Both the position numbers and the translations under genes were made by a program. Of a stretch of 64,000 bases of DNA, positions 41,268 to 49,901 are shown piece after piece (the first letter of the stretch is position 1; every line of letters begins with the position of its first letter). Origin of the DNA: Nocardioides agariphilus. GTDB taxonomy: Bacteria > Actinomycetota > Actinomycetes > Propionibacteriales > Nocardioidaceae. The stretch covers positions 1 to 64,000 of the forward strand of contig NZ_JADKPO010000015.1 in assembly GCF_015352445.1 (NCBI RefSeq), in the 5' to 3' direction. The notes below the pieces were generated by a model. That model saw nothing but the letters and a program-made list of their open reading frames with translations. It was not told the origin of the DNA and did no database searches.

Positions 41268-41836
41268 GCACGGCCCGCCGGCCGTCATCGTTCCAGCGCT
41301 GGTTCGGGCGGCTCGTGACCCGCCGTCGCCTCCGCGTCACCGAGCACGGCCGCGACAACGTGCCCACCGCCGGCCCTGCCGTGCTCGCCGCAGCGCACGC
41401 GGAGCCCGGTGACGGCCGGTTGCTGGAGCTGTTCGGTCCGCGCCCCGTGCACGTCATCAGCGAGCCGCAGAGCGTGCGGACCGCCCTGCAGGTCCTCGCG
41501 GCCGACCAGGCGCTCGCGATCCTCCTGGAGGGCAGCCCCGGTGTCGTGGAGCGCGACAGGTTCAACCGGCGCGCTGCCTACCTCGCCCTCGTGTCGGGCG
41601 CACCGGTCGTCCCGGTCTCGGTCCTGCGGGGACGAGCCGTCGAGGGTGGGATCGACATCGTGTACGGCGCGCCCTACCGCACGACCCGCCAGTCCTGGCC
41701 GCGCACCCCTCGGCAGGTCGACGCGACCAGTCTCGACCTCAGCGTCCACGTGCTGGTCGCGCGCGACGCCGCCCACACACTGACCGAGCGGCTGGCCCAC
41801 GAGCCGGCCCAGCGGCCCGATGGAGGAACCCGATGA
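41264..41836 (+). CDS. PlsC-like acyltransferase family protein
   Basis: A 190-residue protein with features of lysophospholipid/glycerolphosphate acyltransferases: an HxxxxD motif (HAEPGD) near residue 45 and an EGSPG segment corresponding to the EGTR/EGxR block near residue 88, followed by [20 protein letters not shown], typical of the family. It is shorter than classical PlsC and has no membrane helix. In actinobacteria such a gene often lies between cmk and der. The substrate is unknown. Confidence 0.78.
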   Translation: MSTARRPSSFQRWFGRLVTRRRLRVTEHGRDNVPTAGPAVLAAAHAEPGDGRLLELFGPRPVHVISEPQSVRTALQVLAADQALAILLEGSPGVVERDRFNRRAAYLALVSGAPVVPVSVLRGRAVEGGIDIVYGAPYRTTRQSWPRTPRQVDATSLDLSVHVLVARDAAHTLTERLAHEPAQRPDGGTR

Positions 41837-43170
41837 CCGAGCTCCCGAACCTAGGTGGCGGCCCGATCCTCGCCGTCGTCGGCCGCCCCAACGTCGGCAA
41901 GTCGACGCTCGTCAACCGCATCATCGGCCGGCGTGAGGCGGTGGTCGAGGACGTGCCAGGTGTCACGCGCGACCGCATCTCCTACGACGCCGTCTGGAAC
42001 GGCCGGGCTTTCACGGTCGTCGACACCGGGGGCTGGGACCCCGACGCCCGGGGGCTGGCCGAACGCATCCGCGCCCAGGCCGAGATCGCGGTCACCCTGG
42101 CCGATGCCGTGCTGTTCGTCGTGGACGCGACCATCGGCATCACCGACGCCGACGAGGCCGTGGTCCGGGTGCTCAGGCGTTCCAACAAGCCGGTCGTGCT
42201 CGCCGCCAACAAGGTCGACGACACACGCGCCGAGGCTGAGGCCTTCGGGCTGTGGAACCTCGGGCTGGGCGAGCCCCACACCGTCTCGGCGCTTCACGGT
42301 CGCGGCTCCGGCGACCTCCTCGACGCCGTGCTCGCTGCGCTGCCCGAGGCGCCCCAGGAGAGCTTCGAGCAGGAGGCCGGTCCCCGGCGGATCGCGATCG
42401 TCGGCAAGCCCAACGTCGGCAAGTCCTCGCTGCTCAACAAGCTGGCGGGGGAGGAGCGCTCCGTCGTCGACAACGTCGCGGGCACCACCGTCGACCCCGT
42501 CGACGAGCTGGTCGAGCTGGGTGGCCGCACCTGGCGCTTCATCGACACCGCCGGGATCCGCAAGCGGGTCAAGGAGGCCTCGGGCCACGAGTACTACGCC
42601 TCGTTGCGCACCTCGACCGCGATCGACCGCGCCGAGGTCGCCGTACTCGTCCTCGACGGCAGCGAGTCGATCTCCGAGCAGGACATGCGCATCATCCAGA
42701 CGATCCGCGACGCCGGGCGTGCGCTGGTCATCGCGTTCAACAAGTGGGACCTGGTCGACGAGGAGCGGCGCTACTACCTCGACCGTGAGATCGAGCGCGA
42801 CCTCGTGCAGGTGCAGTGGGCCCCACGCATCAACATCACCGCTCGCACCGGTTGGCACGTCGACCGTCTGGTGCCCGCGCTCGACAAGGCCATCGAGGGC
42901 TGGGAGACGCGCGTACCCACGGGAACGCTCAACGCCTTCCTGGGCCGGCTGGTCGCCGAACACCCTCACCCGGTGCGCAGCGGGAAGCAGCCCAAGATCC
43001 TCTTCGGCACCCAGCCCTCGACCTCACCGCCGACCTTCGTGCTGTTCACCAGCGGCAAGCTCGAGGCGTCCTACGAGCGCTACATCGAGCGACGCCTGCG
43101 CGAGCAGTTCGGCTTCGTCGGCACCCCGATCGTGGTCAATCAGCGCCCGCGGGAGAAGCGCAAACGCTAA
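41833..43170 (+). CDS. der: Ribosome-assembly GTPase Der (EngA)
   Basis: A 445-residue GTPase needed for 50S subunit assembly, with two tandem G domains. The first has [14 protein letters not shown] (about residues 17-30), DTGGWD and NKVD. The second has [14 protein letters not shown] (about 191-204), DTAGIRKR and NKWD. A KH-like C-terminal domain ends in [13 protein letters not shown] overlaps the preceding stop (ATGA). Confidence 0.97.
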   Translation: MTELPNLGGGPILAVVGRPNVGKSTLVNRIIGRREAVVEDVPGVTRDRISYDAVWNGRAFTVVDTGGWDPDARGLAERIRAQAEIAVTLADAVLFVVDATIGITDADEAVVRVLRRSNKPVVLAANKVDDTRAEAEAFGLWNLGLGEPHTVSALHGRGSGDLLDAVLAALPEAPQESFEQEAGPRRIAIVGKPNVGKSSLLNKLAGEERSVVDNVAGTTVDPVDELVELGGRTWRFIDTAGIRKRVKEASGHEYYASLRTSTAIDRAEVAVLVLDGSESISEQDMRIIQTIRDAGRALVIAFNKWDLVDEERRYYLDREIERDLVQVQWAPRINITARTGWHVDRLVPALDKAIEGWETRVPTGTLNAFLGRLVAEHPHPVRSGKQPKILFGTQPSTSPPTFVLFTSGKLEASYERYIERRLREQFGFVGTPIVVNQRPREKRKR

Positions 43171-43179
43171 CGTCGTCAG

Positions 43180-44163
43180 ATGCGCTCCCCCCGCGTTCTG
43201 CTCTTCGCACTCCTGGCCAGCATCGCCGTCATGCCGGTCGGGCTGCTCGAGACGTCGGTCGCGAGCTCGCCCCTGCCGACCGTCGAGCGAGCACCCGTCG
43301 GCGGGTGTCGGGTGCTTCCCGCCGACAACTGGTGGCACGCCGACATCAGTGCGCTGCCGGTGCACGCGCGGTCCGACCAGTGGCTGTCCCACATGGACAC
43401 CGATCGCGACCTGCATCCCGACTTCGGTCCGTCGTACGGCGATGGGCCCAACTACGGCATCCCGGTGACCGTCGTGCGAGGTGACCACCCCAGGGTCTCG
43501 GTGCGCTTCGACTACGCCGCCGAGAGCGACAAGGTGCGCTACCCGTTCGGGCGCGACACCAGGATCGAGGGCGGCCGCAACTCCGGGGGAGACATGCACG
43601 CGATCGTCGTCGACAAGGCCCGCTGCAAGCTCTACGAGACCTGGAACACCCGGATCCGCAGCGGCAAGTGGCGTGCGGGCTCGGGTGCGGTCTGGTCGCT
43701 GAGGTCCAACAGGCTTCGCCCCGACCGCTGGACCTCGGCCGATGCCGCCGGTCTGGCGATCCTGCCGGGCCTGCTGCGCTGGCGCGAGGTACGCGACAAC
43801 ACCATCGACCACGCCATCCGCTTCACCACATCTGAGACCAGCAGCCACCACCTGTGGCCGGCCCGGCACGACGCGGGCTCGCACTCGTCGCTGGCCTACC
43901 CGCCGATGGGGGCTCGGTTCCGTCTCGACGCAGGGTTCTCCACGGCCGGCTACAGCACTCGGGCGCGCCGGGTGATCGCGGCCATGCAGACGTACGGACT
44001 GGTCCTCGCCGACAACGGCTCGGCGTGGTACTTCCAAGGAGAGCAGAACGGCAACTGGCCCTCGGGGCTCATCGAGGAGCTCAAGACCATCCCTGCCTCG
44101 GCCTTCGTCGCGGTGGACACCTCGTCGCTGATGGTCGACCAGGACTCGGGCGCCGTTGGTTGA
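43180..44163 (+). CDS. Secreted protein of unknown function
   Basis: A 327-residue protein with a Sec signal peptide (MRSPRVLLFALLASIAVMPV, cleavage near residue 28-30). The mature part begins CRVLPADNWWHADISALPVH and contains many Trp/His/Asp residues (DTDRDLHPDFGPSYGDGP, SSHHLWPARHDAGSHSS), suggesting an extracellular carbohydrate-active or metal-binding fold. I recognise no catalytic family. Its stop codon lies inside the first copy of the downstream repeat (gtt ggt tga), so the last residues are repeat-derived. Confidence 0.82.
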   Translation: MRSPRVLLFALLASIAVMPVGLLETSVASSPLPTVERAPVGGCRVLPADNWWHADISALPVHARSDQWLSHMDTDRDLHPDFGPSYGDGPNYGIPVTVVRGDHPRVSVRFDYAAESDKVRYPFGRDTRIEGGRNSGGDMHAIVVDKARCKLYETWNTRIRSGKWRAGSGAVWSLRSNRLRPDRWTSADAAGLAILPGLLRWREVRDNTIDHAIRFTTSETSSHHLWPARHDAGSHSSLAYPPMGARFRLDAGFSTAGYSTRARRVIAAMQTYGLVLADNGSAWYFQGEQNGNWPSGLIEELKTIPASAFVAVDTSSLMVDQDSGAVG

Positions 44164-44361
44164 GGAGGACTCCGTTGGTTGAGGAGGGACGAAGTCCCGT
44201 CTCGAAACCAGACTCGTTGGTTGAGGAGGGACGAACCAGACTCGAAACCAGACTCGTTGGTTGAGGAGGGACGAACCAGCTCCGTTGGTTGAGGAGGGAC
44301 GAACCAGACTCGAAACCAGACTCGTTGGTTGAGGAGGGACGAAGTCCCGTCTCGAAACCAG
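44155..44361. repeat. Six-copy array of a hairpin repeat (gttggttgaggagg...)
   Basis: Copies of gttggttgaggagg begin at 44155, 44174, 44216, 44256, 44284 and 44324. Complete units continue with acgaagtcccgtctcgaaacca, so that the start (tggttgagg...gggac) can fold against the end (gtcccgtctcgaaacca). Shortened units lack the gtcccgt arm. The array fills the space between two convergent genes and provides the stop codon of the left one. I know this unit as a dispersed repeat in Nocardioides-type genomes. Confidence 0.88.
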
Positions 44362-44366
44362 CTCCG

Positions 44367-46088
44367 TCAGCGGTTCTTGTGCCGCGGCTTGCGCTGGTTG
44401 CCCGGGCGCTGACCGGGCGGACCCTCATCGAGCCGGATCTCGATCAGCTTGCCCGAGATGCGGGTGCCCGCCAGCTTCTTCAGCGTGGCCGGCGACAGGT
44501 CGGCAGGTAGCTCGACCAGCGAGAAGTCGGGCTTGATGGCGATGTGCCCGAAGTCGCGTCTCTCGAGCCCGCCCTCGTTGGCGATGGCGCCGACGATCTG
44601 GCGCGGCTCCACCTTGTGCCGCTTGCCCACAGAGATGCGGTACGTCGCCAGCGCGGCGTCGCCCTCACGGCGCGGCCGATGCTCACGAGGTGCACGATCC
44701 GCGGGGGCGCCGCGCTCCGGGCGCTCCCGGCGAGCGGGGCGCTCGGGCTCGGGTTCGAGCAGCAGAGGGGTGTTGCCCTGGAGCACGACGGCCAGCGCCG
44801 CGGCCACGTCGAGTTCGGGCACGTCGTGCTCGCGGACGTAGTGGGAGACCACGTCTCGGAAGAAGGTGATGCGGTCCGGGACCGACAGGGCCTCGCTGAT
44901 CGAGTCGTCGAAGCGGGCGAGGCGGGTGAGGTTGACGTCGTCGACCGTCGGCAGCTGCATCTCGGTGAGCGACTTGCGGCTGGTCTTCTCGATGGCGCGC
45001 AGCAGATGTCGCTCGCGTGGGGTGACGAACGAGATGGCGTCGCCACTGCGTCCGGCCCGCCCGGTGCGGCCGATGCGGTGCACGTAGGACTCGGGGTCGG
45101 TCGGGATGTCGAAGTTGACGACGTGGCTGATCCGCTCGACGTCGAGACCGCGGGCTGCCACGTCGGTCGCGACCAGGATGTCGAGCTTGCCGTCGCGCAG
45201 CTCGCCGATGGTCCGCTCGCGCTGGGGTTGGGCGATGTCGCCGTTGATGGCGACCGCCGAGAAGCCGCGTGCCCGCAGCTTCTCGGCCAGCGTCTCGGTC
45301 TCGTTCTTGGTGCGGACGAAGACGATCATCCCCTCGAAGTTCTCGACCTCGAGGATGCGCGTGAGCGCGTCGACCTTCTGGGGGTAGGACACGGTGAGGT
45401 AGCGCTGGGTGATGTTGGAGGCGGTCGCGGTCTTGTTCTTGACCGTGATCTCTTCGGGGTCGCGGAGGTACTTCTTGGAGATGCGGCGGATCGAGGCCGG
45501 CATCGTGGCCGAGAACAACGCGACGTTCTTGTCCTCGGGGGTGTCGGCCAGGATCGTCTCGACGTCCTCGGCGAAGCCCATGTTGAGCATCTCGTCGGCC
45601 TCGTCGAGCACCAGGAACCGCAGCTGCGTCAGGTCGAGCGTCCCGCGGTCGAGGTGGTCCATGATCCGGCCGGGCGTGCCGACCACGACGTGCACGCCAC
45701 GACGCAGCGCGCTCAGCTGAACGCCGTACCCCTGGCCGCCGTAGACGGGCAGCACGTGGACTCCGGGCAGGTGCGTGGCGTATCGCTCGAACGCCTCGCA
45801 CACCTGGAGCGCCAGCTCGCGCGTCGGCGCCAGCACCAGGGCCTGCGGCGACTTCTGACGGAGATCGAGGCGCGAGAGGATCGGCAGCGCGAACGCGGCG
45901 GTCTTGCCGGTGCCGGTCTGCGCCAGTCCGACCACGTCGCGCCCGGTCAGCAGCGTCGGGATGGTAGCCGCCTGGATCGGCGAGGGCGTCTCGTAGCCGA
46001 CGTCGCTGACGGCTCTCAGGACACGCTCATCGAGCCCGAGGTCGGCGAAGGTGAGGTCCGGCTGGACGACCTCGGGATCGTCGGTCAT
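44367..46088 (-). CDS. deaD: DEAD-box RNA helicase with DbpA-type RNA-binding domain
   Basis: A 573-residue DEAD-box helicase of DeaD/CsdA type acting in ribosome assembly or RNA decay. Q-motif region FADLGLDERVLRAVSDVGYETPSPIQ, AQTGTGKT, DEAD, SATM, and HRIGRTGRAGR are present. The C-terminal DbpA-like RNA-binding domain (about residues 480-555) begins YRISVGKRHKVEPRQIVGAI, and a basic tail ends KPRHKNR. The ATG at 46088 (MTDDPEVV) is chosen; the longer frame reaches back through tRNA-Pro. Confidence 0.95.
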   Translation of the reverse strand: MTDDPEVVQPDLTFADLGLDERVLRAVSDVGYETPSPIQAATIPTLLTGRDVVGLAQTGTGKTAAFALPILSRLDLRQKSPQALVLAPTRELALQVCEAFERYATHLPGVHVLPVYGGQGYGVQLSALRRGVHVVVGTPGRIMDHLDRGTLDLTQLRFLVLDEADEMLNMGFAEDVETILADTPEDKNVALFSATMPASIRRISKKYLRDPEEITVKNKTATASNITQRYLTVSYPQKVDALTRILEVENFEGMIVFVRTKNETETLAEKLRARGFSAVAINGDIAQPQRERTIGELRDGKLDILVATDVAARGLDVERISHVVNFDIPTDPESYVHRIGRTGRAGRSGDAISFVTPRERHLLRAIEKTSRKSLTEMQLPTVDDVNLTRLARFDDSISEALSVPDRITFFRDVVSHYVREHDVPELDVAAALAVVLQGNTPLLLEPEPERPARRERPERGAPADRAPREHRPRREGDAALATYRISVGKRHKVEPRQIVGAIANEGGLERRDFGHIAIKPDFSLVELPADLSPATLKKLAGTRISGKLIEIRLDEGPPGQRPGNQRKPRHKNR

Positions 46089-46212
46089 GCGACAACCGTA
46101 GGGCTTCGCGGTGGCCCGGCCCGATTCCTGGCCGGGCGGGACGGTCCGGTAGGGTTCACCCGGCTCACCAGCACCACTGGCAGCAACACGGCCAGCCTGA
46201 TGGGGAGCCGTT

Positions 46213-46289
<77 letters not shown>

Positions 46290-46292
46290 AAA

Positions 46293-46332
46293 AACCGCCT
46301 CTGAGCTGCGGAAACGCGGGTCAGGGGCGGTT
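46293..46332 (+). terminator. Hairpin terminator after tRNA-Pro
   Basis: AACCGCCTCTGA pairs with TCAGGGGCGGTT (12 pairs, one G-T) around a loop that itself can form gcg-gaaa-cgc; ctggtttt follows. It is located four bases after the tRNA. Confidence 0.75.
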
Positions 46333-46390
46333 CTGGTTTTGAAGTGGATCCTCAGAATGGTCGTTTACTAGTCGCAAACGATTTCGGGGC

Positions 46391-47572
46391 CTACGAATCC
46401 GAGCTCGCGTCGTCGCTCTCAGCGAGCCGCTCGAGGAGCTCGGAGAGGTCGGCTGAGACCGGCGGTTTGGCGATGTAGTGGTCCCGAGTGACCTGGCTCG
46501 AGGAGTGGCCGAGCTGGCGCGAGGCGAGTTCTGATGTGGCGGCCTCCGAGATCAGCGTCGCCACCGTCTTGCGAAACGTGTGGGGGGTCACCCACTCAAA
46601 GCCGGTGTCCTTGCGGATCTGCCGCCACCGCCGCTCGATGTTGACGACCTGATGCCACGTGCCGTTGCGGGTGGCAAAGACGGCGTCGTTCTCGTTGGGT
46701 GTCGCGAACTCTCGGCGCACGCGGAGCAGCTCGGCCGCGAACCGGGGCAGCACCACGGTTCGCTGGCTGGCGTCCGACTTCGGCGTGGGCTTGCGATACG
46801 TGCCCTTTCCGGTCTCGGTCTTGATCGTGCCCGACACCGTGAGGCTGGGCAGGTCCCCATCGAGGTCCAGGTCGCTCCAGCGCAGGGCAAGGACCTCGCC
46901 GATGCGGCACCCAGTGGCGAGCATCAGGTCGATGATGTCGGCCATGTCACCGGTGGCCCTGGGTCCAGGGCGGTCCGCGTTGACCCACCGACGTACAGCT
47001 GCGCGGATCGCGACCAGGTCCTCGACCCGGAGAGCTTTGGTCTCCTGCCTGGGACGGTGGACCCGGGTCGTCCCGCGGGCCGGGTTCGTCGGGATCGCGT
47101 CGTGTCGAACCGCGAGGTCGAGCATGGCCCCGAGGACGACCTTGGCCTTGCGTTGCCGGTTCACGCTCTGATCGCGCAACCGCAGCAGGAGCCGGTCCAG
47201 GCGCCCCGTGGTGGCCTCGCGGAGCTTCAGCCCGCCAATACTGGGCAGCACCAGGTTGTCCAGCACCCGGCGGTACTCGTTGATGGTGGTCTGCTCGATC
47301 CGTCCTTCGGCCTCAAGACCAGTGATCCACTGGTTGGCGAGGTCGATCAGCCGGGTCTCTGCTGTGAGGAGTTCTCCTGCTGGCGCGGTGCGCGTGCTCA
47401 GGACGTCTCGAAGCGCTCGCTCCGCAGCCGCCTTGCTCGAACCCGTCGCAGTGACACGACGAGTGTTGCCGTCGGTGTCACGAAACCGGGTCAGTGCGCG
47501 GTAGCTTCCGTCGCGGATCTTTTCGGTGGTGATGGTTCCCCAGGTGCCGAGGGGGAGTGGCGGCCTGGCCAT
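46391..47572 (-). CDS. Phage/ICE-type tyrosine integrase 1
   Basis: A 393-residue tyrosine recombinase with an N-terminal arm-binding region (ALTRFRDTDGNTRRVTATG), a core-binding SAM-like domain and a catalytic domain. The catalytic residues are Arg in ATGCRIGEVLALRWSDL, Lys in the following hairpin, HTFRKT, and His/Tyr in QLGHSSSQVTRDHYIA. Its 3' end faces tRNA-Pro about 100 bases away, and an excisionase gene lies just upstream. It presumably integrated its element at tRNA-Pro. It is clearly homologous to integrase 2 at 48484. Confidence 0.95.
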   Translation of the reverse strand: MARPPLPLGTWGTITTEKIRDGSYRALTRFRDTDGNTRRVTATGSSKAAAERALRDVLSTRTAPAGELLTAETRLIDLANQWITGLEAEGRIEQTTINEYRRVLDNLVLPSIGGLKLREATTGRLDRLLLRLRDQSVNRQRKAKVVLGAMLDLAVRHDAIPTNPARGTTRVHRPRQETKALRVEDLVAIRAAVRRWVNADRPGPRATGDMADIIDLMLATGCRIGEVLALRWSDLDLDGDLPSLTVSGTIKTETGKGTYRKPTPKSDASQRTVVLPRFAAELLRVRREFATPNENDAVFATRNGTWHQVVNIERRWRQIRKDTGFEWVTPHTFRKTVATLISEAATSELASRQLGHSSSQVTRDHYIAKPPVSADLSELLERLAESDDASSDS

Positions 47573-47576
47573 GGCC

Positions 47577-47795
47577 CTACTCGCCTGCTGCGGGCTCGAG
47601 GTGCTCGACGATCCAGGCGTCGAGGTCCGCGCGGCGGTAGCGCAGGCAACCGCCCATCTTCACGGCGCGTGGTCCAAACCCGGCCCGGCGAGTCCGCCAT
47701 GTGTACAGCGTCGCCTTCGGGATCGCCAGGTACGCCGCCGCCTCGTCGATGGTGAGGATCATGCTTTCGTGGCTGGTGTCGACGGTGGTGCTCAT
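47577..47795 (-). CDS. Excisionase-type HTH protein 1
   Basis: A 72-residue MerR-like/excisionase HTH protein (LTIDEAAAYLAIPKATLYTWRTRR, then KMGGCLRYRRADLDAWI), stopping four bases before the integrase start. It is the usual partner deciding excision versus integration. ATG at 47795; an internal Met (MILTIDEA) is the alternative start. Confidence 0.92.
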   Translation of the reverse strand: MSTTVDTSHESMILTIDEAAAYLAIPKATLYTWRTRRAGFGPRAVKMGGCLRYRRADLDAWIVEHLEPAAGE

Positions 47796-48030
47796 CGTGT
47801 GCTCCTTCGTGATTGCGAGGACAGGTTTGCCCTCGTAACTGAAGGTGTGCAGCCCTCACCGCGCGGCCTGTGGAGAATCGACTCCTAATCGACCCTCTGG
47901 AGCGATCGCCGGTGCCACCCGGTCCGGTGGTGTCAGTCGGGCCGACTTCAGAGACGCCGGGGGACCTTCTGCTCCTACATGCAGCCGGTTGTCGGTCTGC
48001 GCCGGCGCTTGCTGTGGTTTGCGCTCTTAG

Positions 48031-48067
48031 CCAGAGGTCGCAGGTTCAAATCCTGCCCCCGCTACGA
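48031..48067 (+). pseudogene. Relic of a tRNA 3' end (att-like site)
   Basis: The sequence ccagaggtcgcaggttcaa and its continuation give a full T arm (gcagg-ttcaaat-cctgc) and acceptor 3' strand ccccgct plus discriminator A, but the upstream D arm and acceptor 5' strand are missing. From memory it is closest to the 3' part of actinobacterial elongator tRNA-Met; I cannot verify this here. A 20-base stretch (48036-48055) is identical to tRNA-Pro 46258-46277, mostly the conserved T arm. It looks like the scar of an integration into a tRNA gene. Confidence 0.7.
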
Positions 48068-48068
48068 A

Positions 48069-48105
48069 TTTCAGGCTCGGAGATCGCCGATCTCCGAGCC
48101 TGAAA
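48069..48105 (+). terminator. Perfect 17-bp hairpin after the tRNA relic
   Basis: TTTCAGGCTCGGAGATC is followed after three bases (gcc) by its exact reverse complement. Beginning two bases after the tRNA relic, it is most likely the terminator that belonged to the original tRNA gene and was carried along. Confidence 0.85.
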
Positions 48106-48246
48106 GCATTTGAGATTTGATCCGACAGCCAGAAACCAGCCAGAAACCCTGTCGCGAGACCCCTCCGAGCCGCATCCGCCAGCATCGGCATGGGATGTCA
48201 TGGAGCCTCGCGGGGCCATCTGGGGCTCGACGCTCACCTCACGGTC

Positions 48247-48477
48247 ATGGAGACCAACAACAGCACGCTGAGTGCCCTCGAGCCGCTGCTGAGCATCGAG
48301 GCGCTCGCCGAGTACCTCGACGTGCCGGTCACGACGATCCGCGACTGGCGCACCGACGGCAAGGGGCCGTGCGCGATCAAGGTCGGCGGTCGCGTCCGCT
48401 TCGCCACCTCCGACGTCCTGGCCTGGCTGCTCCGCCAGCGGGAGATCGAGCCGGGGCATGGGCCGAGCGGCGAGTGA
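48247..48477 (+). CDS. Excisionase-type HTH protein 2
   Basis: A 76-residue HTH protein (LLSIEALAEYLDVPVTTIRDWRTDG, then IKVGGRVRFATSDVLAWLL) of the excisionase/MerR-like class, six bases before integrase 2 and co-directional with it. ATG at 48247 gives MEINN-like start METNNSTLSA; a longer version to 48190 has no ribosome site. Paralogous in role to the protein at 47577. Confidence 0.9.
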   Translation: METNNSTLSALEPLLSIEALAEYLDVPVTTIRDWRTDGKGPCAIKVGGRVRFATSDVLAWLLRQREIEPGHGPSGE

Positions 48478-48483
48478 ACGACC

Positions 48484-49677
48484 GTGGCTAGGCCGCGCAC
48501 GCCGATCGGCACCTTCGGCGAGATCTACTTCGAGAAGACCCACGACGGCCGAGCACGCGCGCTGACCCGATTCCGGGACTACGACGGCCAACTGCGCCGC
48601 GTCCAGGCGACAGCGGACTCCCCGAAGGCCGCCGAGCGCAAGCTCAAGGAGGTGCTCGCCGCGCGCAACGAGCAGAACGTCGGACAGGGCGAGCTCACCG
48701 CGGCCAGCTCCTTCCGACATCTCGTCGACGTGTGGCTCGCCGACCTCGACCTGGAGGATGCACTCGCGCCCAGCACCCGAGCTCTCTACGAGCGCAACAT
48801 GCGTCGGCTCGTCCTACCCGCCTTCGAGCACTACGCGCTGCGCGAGATCAGCGTCCGCAAGGTCGACCAATTCATCAAGACGCTCGCCAAGACCAAGAGC
48901 TACAGCATGGCGAAGCAGGCCCGCACCGTCCTGAGCCTCGCCTTCGCGCTCGCCGTCCGCTACGACGCGATCCGGGAGAACCCCGTCCGCGACACCGCCC
49001 GTCTCCGCAAGCCGCCCGCGCAGGCGATGTCGCTCACCGTCGAGCAGGTCGAACAGATCCGTCGAGCGGTCCGCGGTTGGCGCCGCGGCCCCGGCGTGCC
49101 GGGCCCGCCACCGGACGGGCAGCTGGAGCAGATCATCGAGGTCATGCTCGGCACGTCGGCCCGGATCGGCGAGGTGCTCGCGATCCGCAAGTGCGACGTC
49201 GACGTCACCACGACCCCGGCCACGGCCCGGCTCTGCGGGACGATCGTGTCGCCGGCCGGGAAGCCGACACATCGGCAGCCCCATCCCAAGTCGATGAAGT
49301 CGACCAGGACGGTGTCGGTGCCGTCTTTCACGGCCGAGGTGCTCCGGGCGCGGCTGGTGATGATCGCGTCCGAGGAGCCGGACCATCTGATCTTCTTCAC
49401 TCGCAACGGCACCCCGTTGACGACCAACAACATCCGCCGACGGCTACGCGCGGTCCTTCACGAAGCGGGCATCGAAGGCGTCACCCCGCACTCGTTCCGC
49501 CGCACGGTCGCGACCGTTCTTGATCGGGCCGGAGGAGCAGACCTGGCTGCCGAGATGCTCGGCCACACCTCCTCAAAGATCACCAAGCAGCACTACATCG
49601 AGCCGGACGAGGCGGTGGATCCGGTTACCGCCGAGATCCTCGAGGCGCTGGCCCCACGACAGGTTGGCGAGGCATGA
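48484..49677 (+). CDS. Phage/ICE-type tyrosine integrase 2
   Basis: A 397-residue tyrosine recombinase clearly related to integrase 1 along its length; both begin MARP and share ALTRFRD and RRVQAT/RRVTAT. Catalytic residues: Arg in SARIGEVLAIRKCD, HSFRRTVATVLDR, and His/Tyr in MLGHTSSKITKQHYIEPDE. GTG start at 48484. The pair xis2-int2 is divergent from xis1-int1, so two complete integration modules lie back to back. Confidence 0.95.
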   Translation: MARPRTPIGTFGEIYFEKTHDGRARALTRFRDYDGQLRRVQATADSPKAAERKLKEVLAARNEQNVGQGELTAASSFRHLVDVWLADLDLEDALAPSTRALYERNMRRLVLPAFEHYALREISVRKVDQFIKTLAKTKSYSMAKQARTVLSLAFALAVRYDAIRENPVRDTARLRKPPAQAMSLTVEQVEQIRRAVRGWRRGPGVPGPPPDGQLEQIIEVMLGTSARIGEVLAIRKCDVDVTTTPATARLCGTIVSPAGKPTHRQPHPKSMKSTRTVSVPSFTAEVLRARLVMIASEEPDHLIFFTRNGTPLTTNNIRRRLRAVLHEAGIEGVTPHSFRRTVATVLDRAGGADLAAEMLGHTSSKITKQHYIEPDEAVDPVTAEILEALAPRQVGEA

Positions 49678-49901
49678 TCGTGTCGAAGTGGCTTGGAGTC
49701 GCGAATTCGGCTGCTGGTCGATGGCGCGTCGAGGGACCGCGCGGGACCGATCCCCCGAATGGGCGACCCGAGAAGGTCTCGCAACCACATGGCCCCACCC
49801 GAGCCTCAGATGCGCCGGGCATCCCGGGGCGCTTCGGCCACCTCGTGACCGAGAGCAGACGCTCCATCTTCTGCCTTGGCCGGGGAACGGACGCCTTCGC
49901 G

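Larger units (their letters stand above)
47796..48246. other. 451-base interval between the two integration modules
   Basis: It holds no protein gene that I can support. It contains the tRNA 3'-end relic (48031-48067) and the long terminator hairpin (48069-48105). The divergent promoters of the two excisionase-integrase pairs must lie here too. The left half (47800-48000) shows nothing distinctive. Confidence 0.5.

Noticed and set aside
44155-44361. Repeat array considered as a CRISPR array
   Set aside because: Spacing is irregular, there are no unique spacers of constant length, units fold as hairpins and vary in length, and no cas genes are nearby.
48036-48055. 20-base identity with tRNA-Pro considered as the right attachment site of the tRNA-Pro element
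   Set aside because: The identity is confined mostly to the T arm, shared by many tRNAs, and the following acceptor strand (ccccgct) differs from that of tRNA-Pro (cagcccg). It is better explained as a different tRNA's 3' end.
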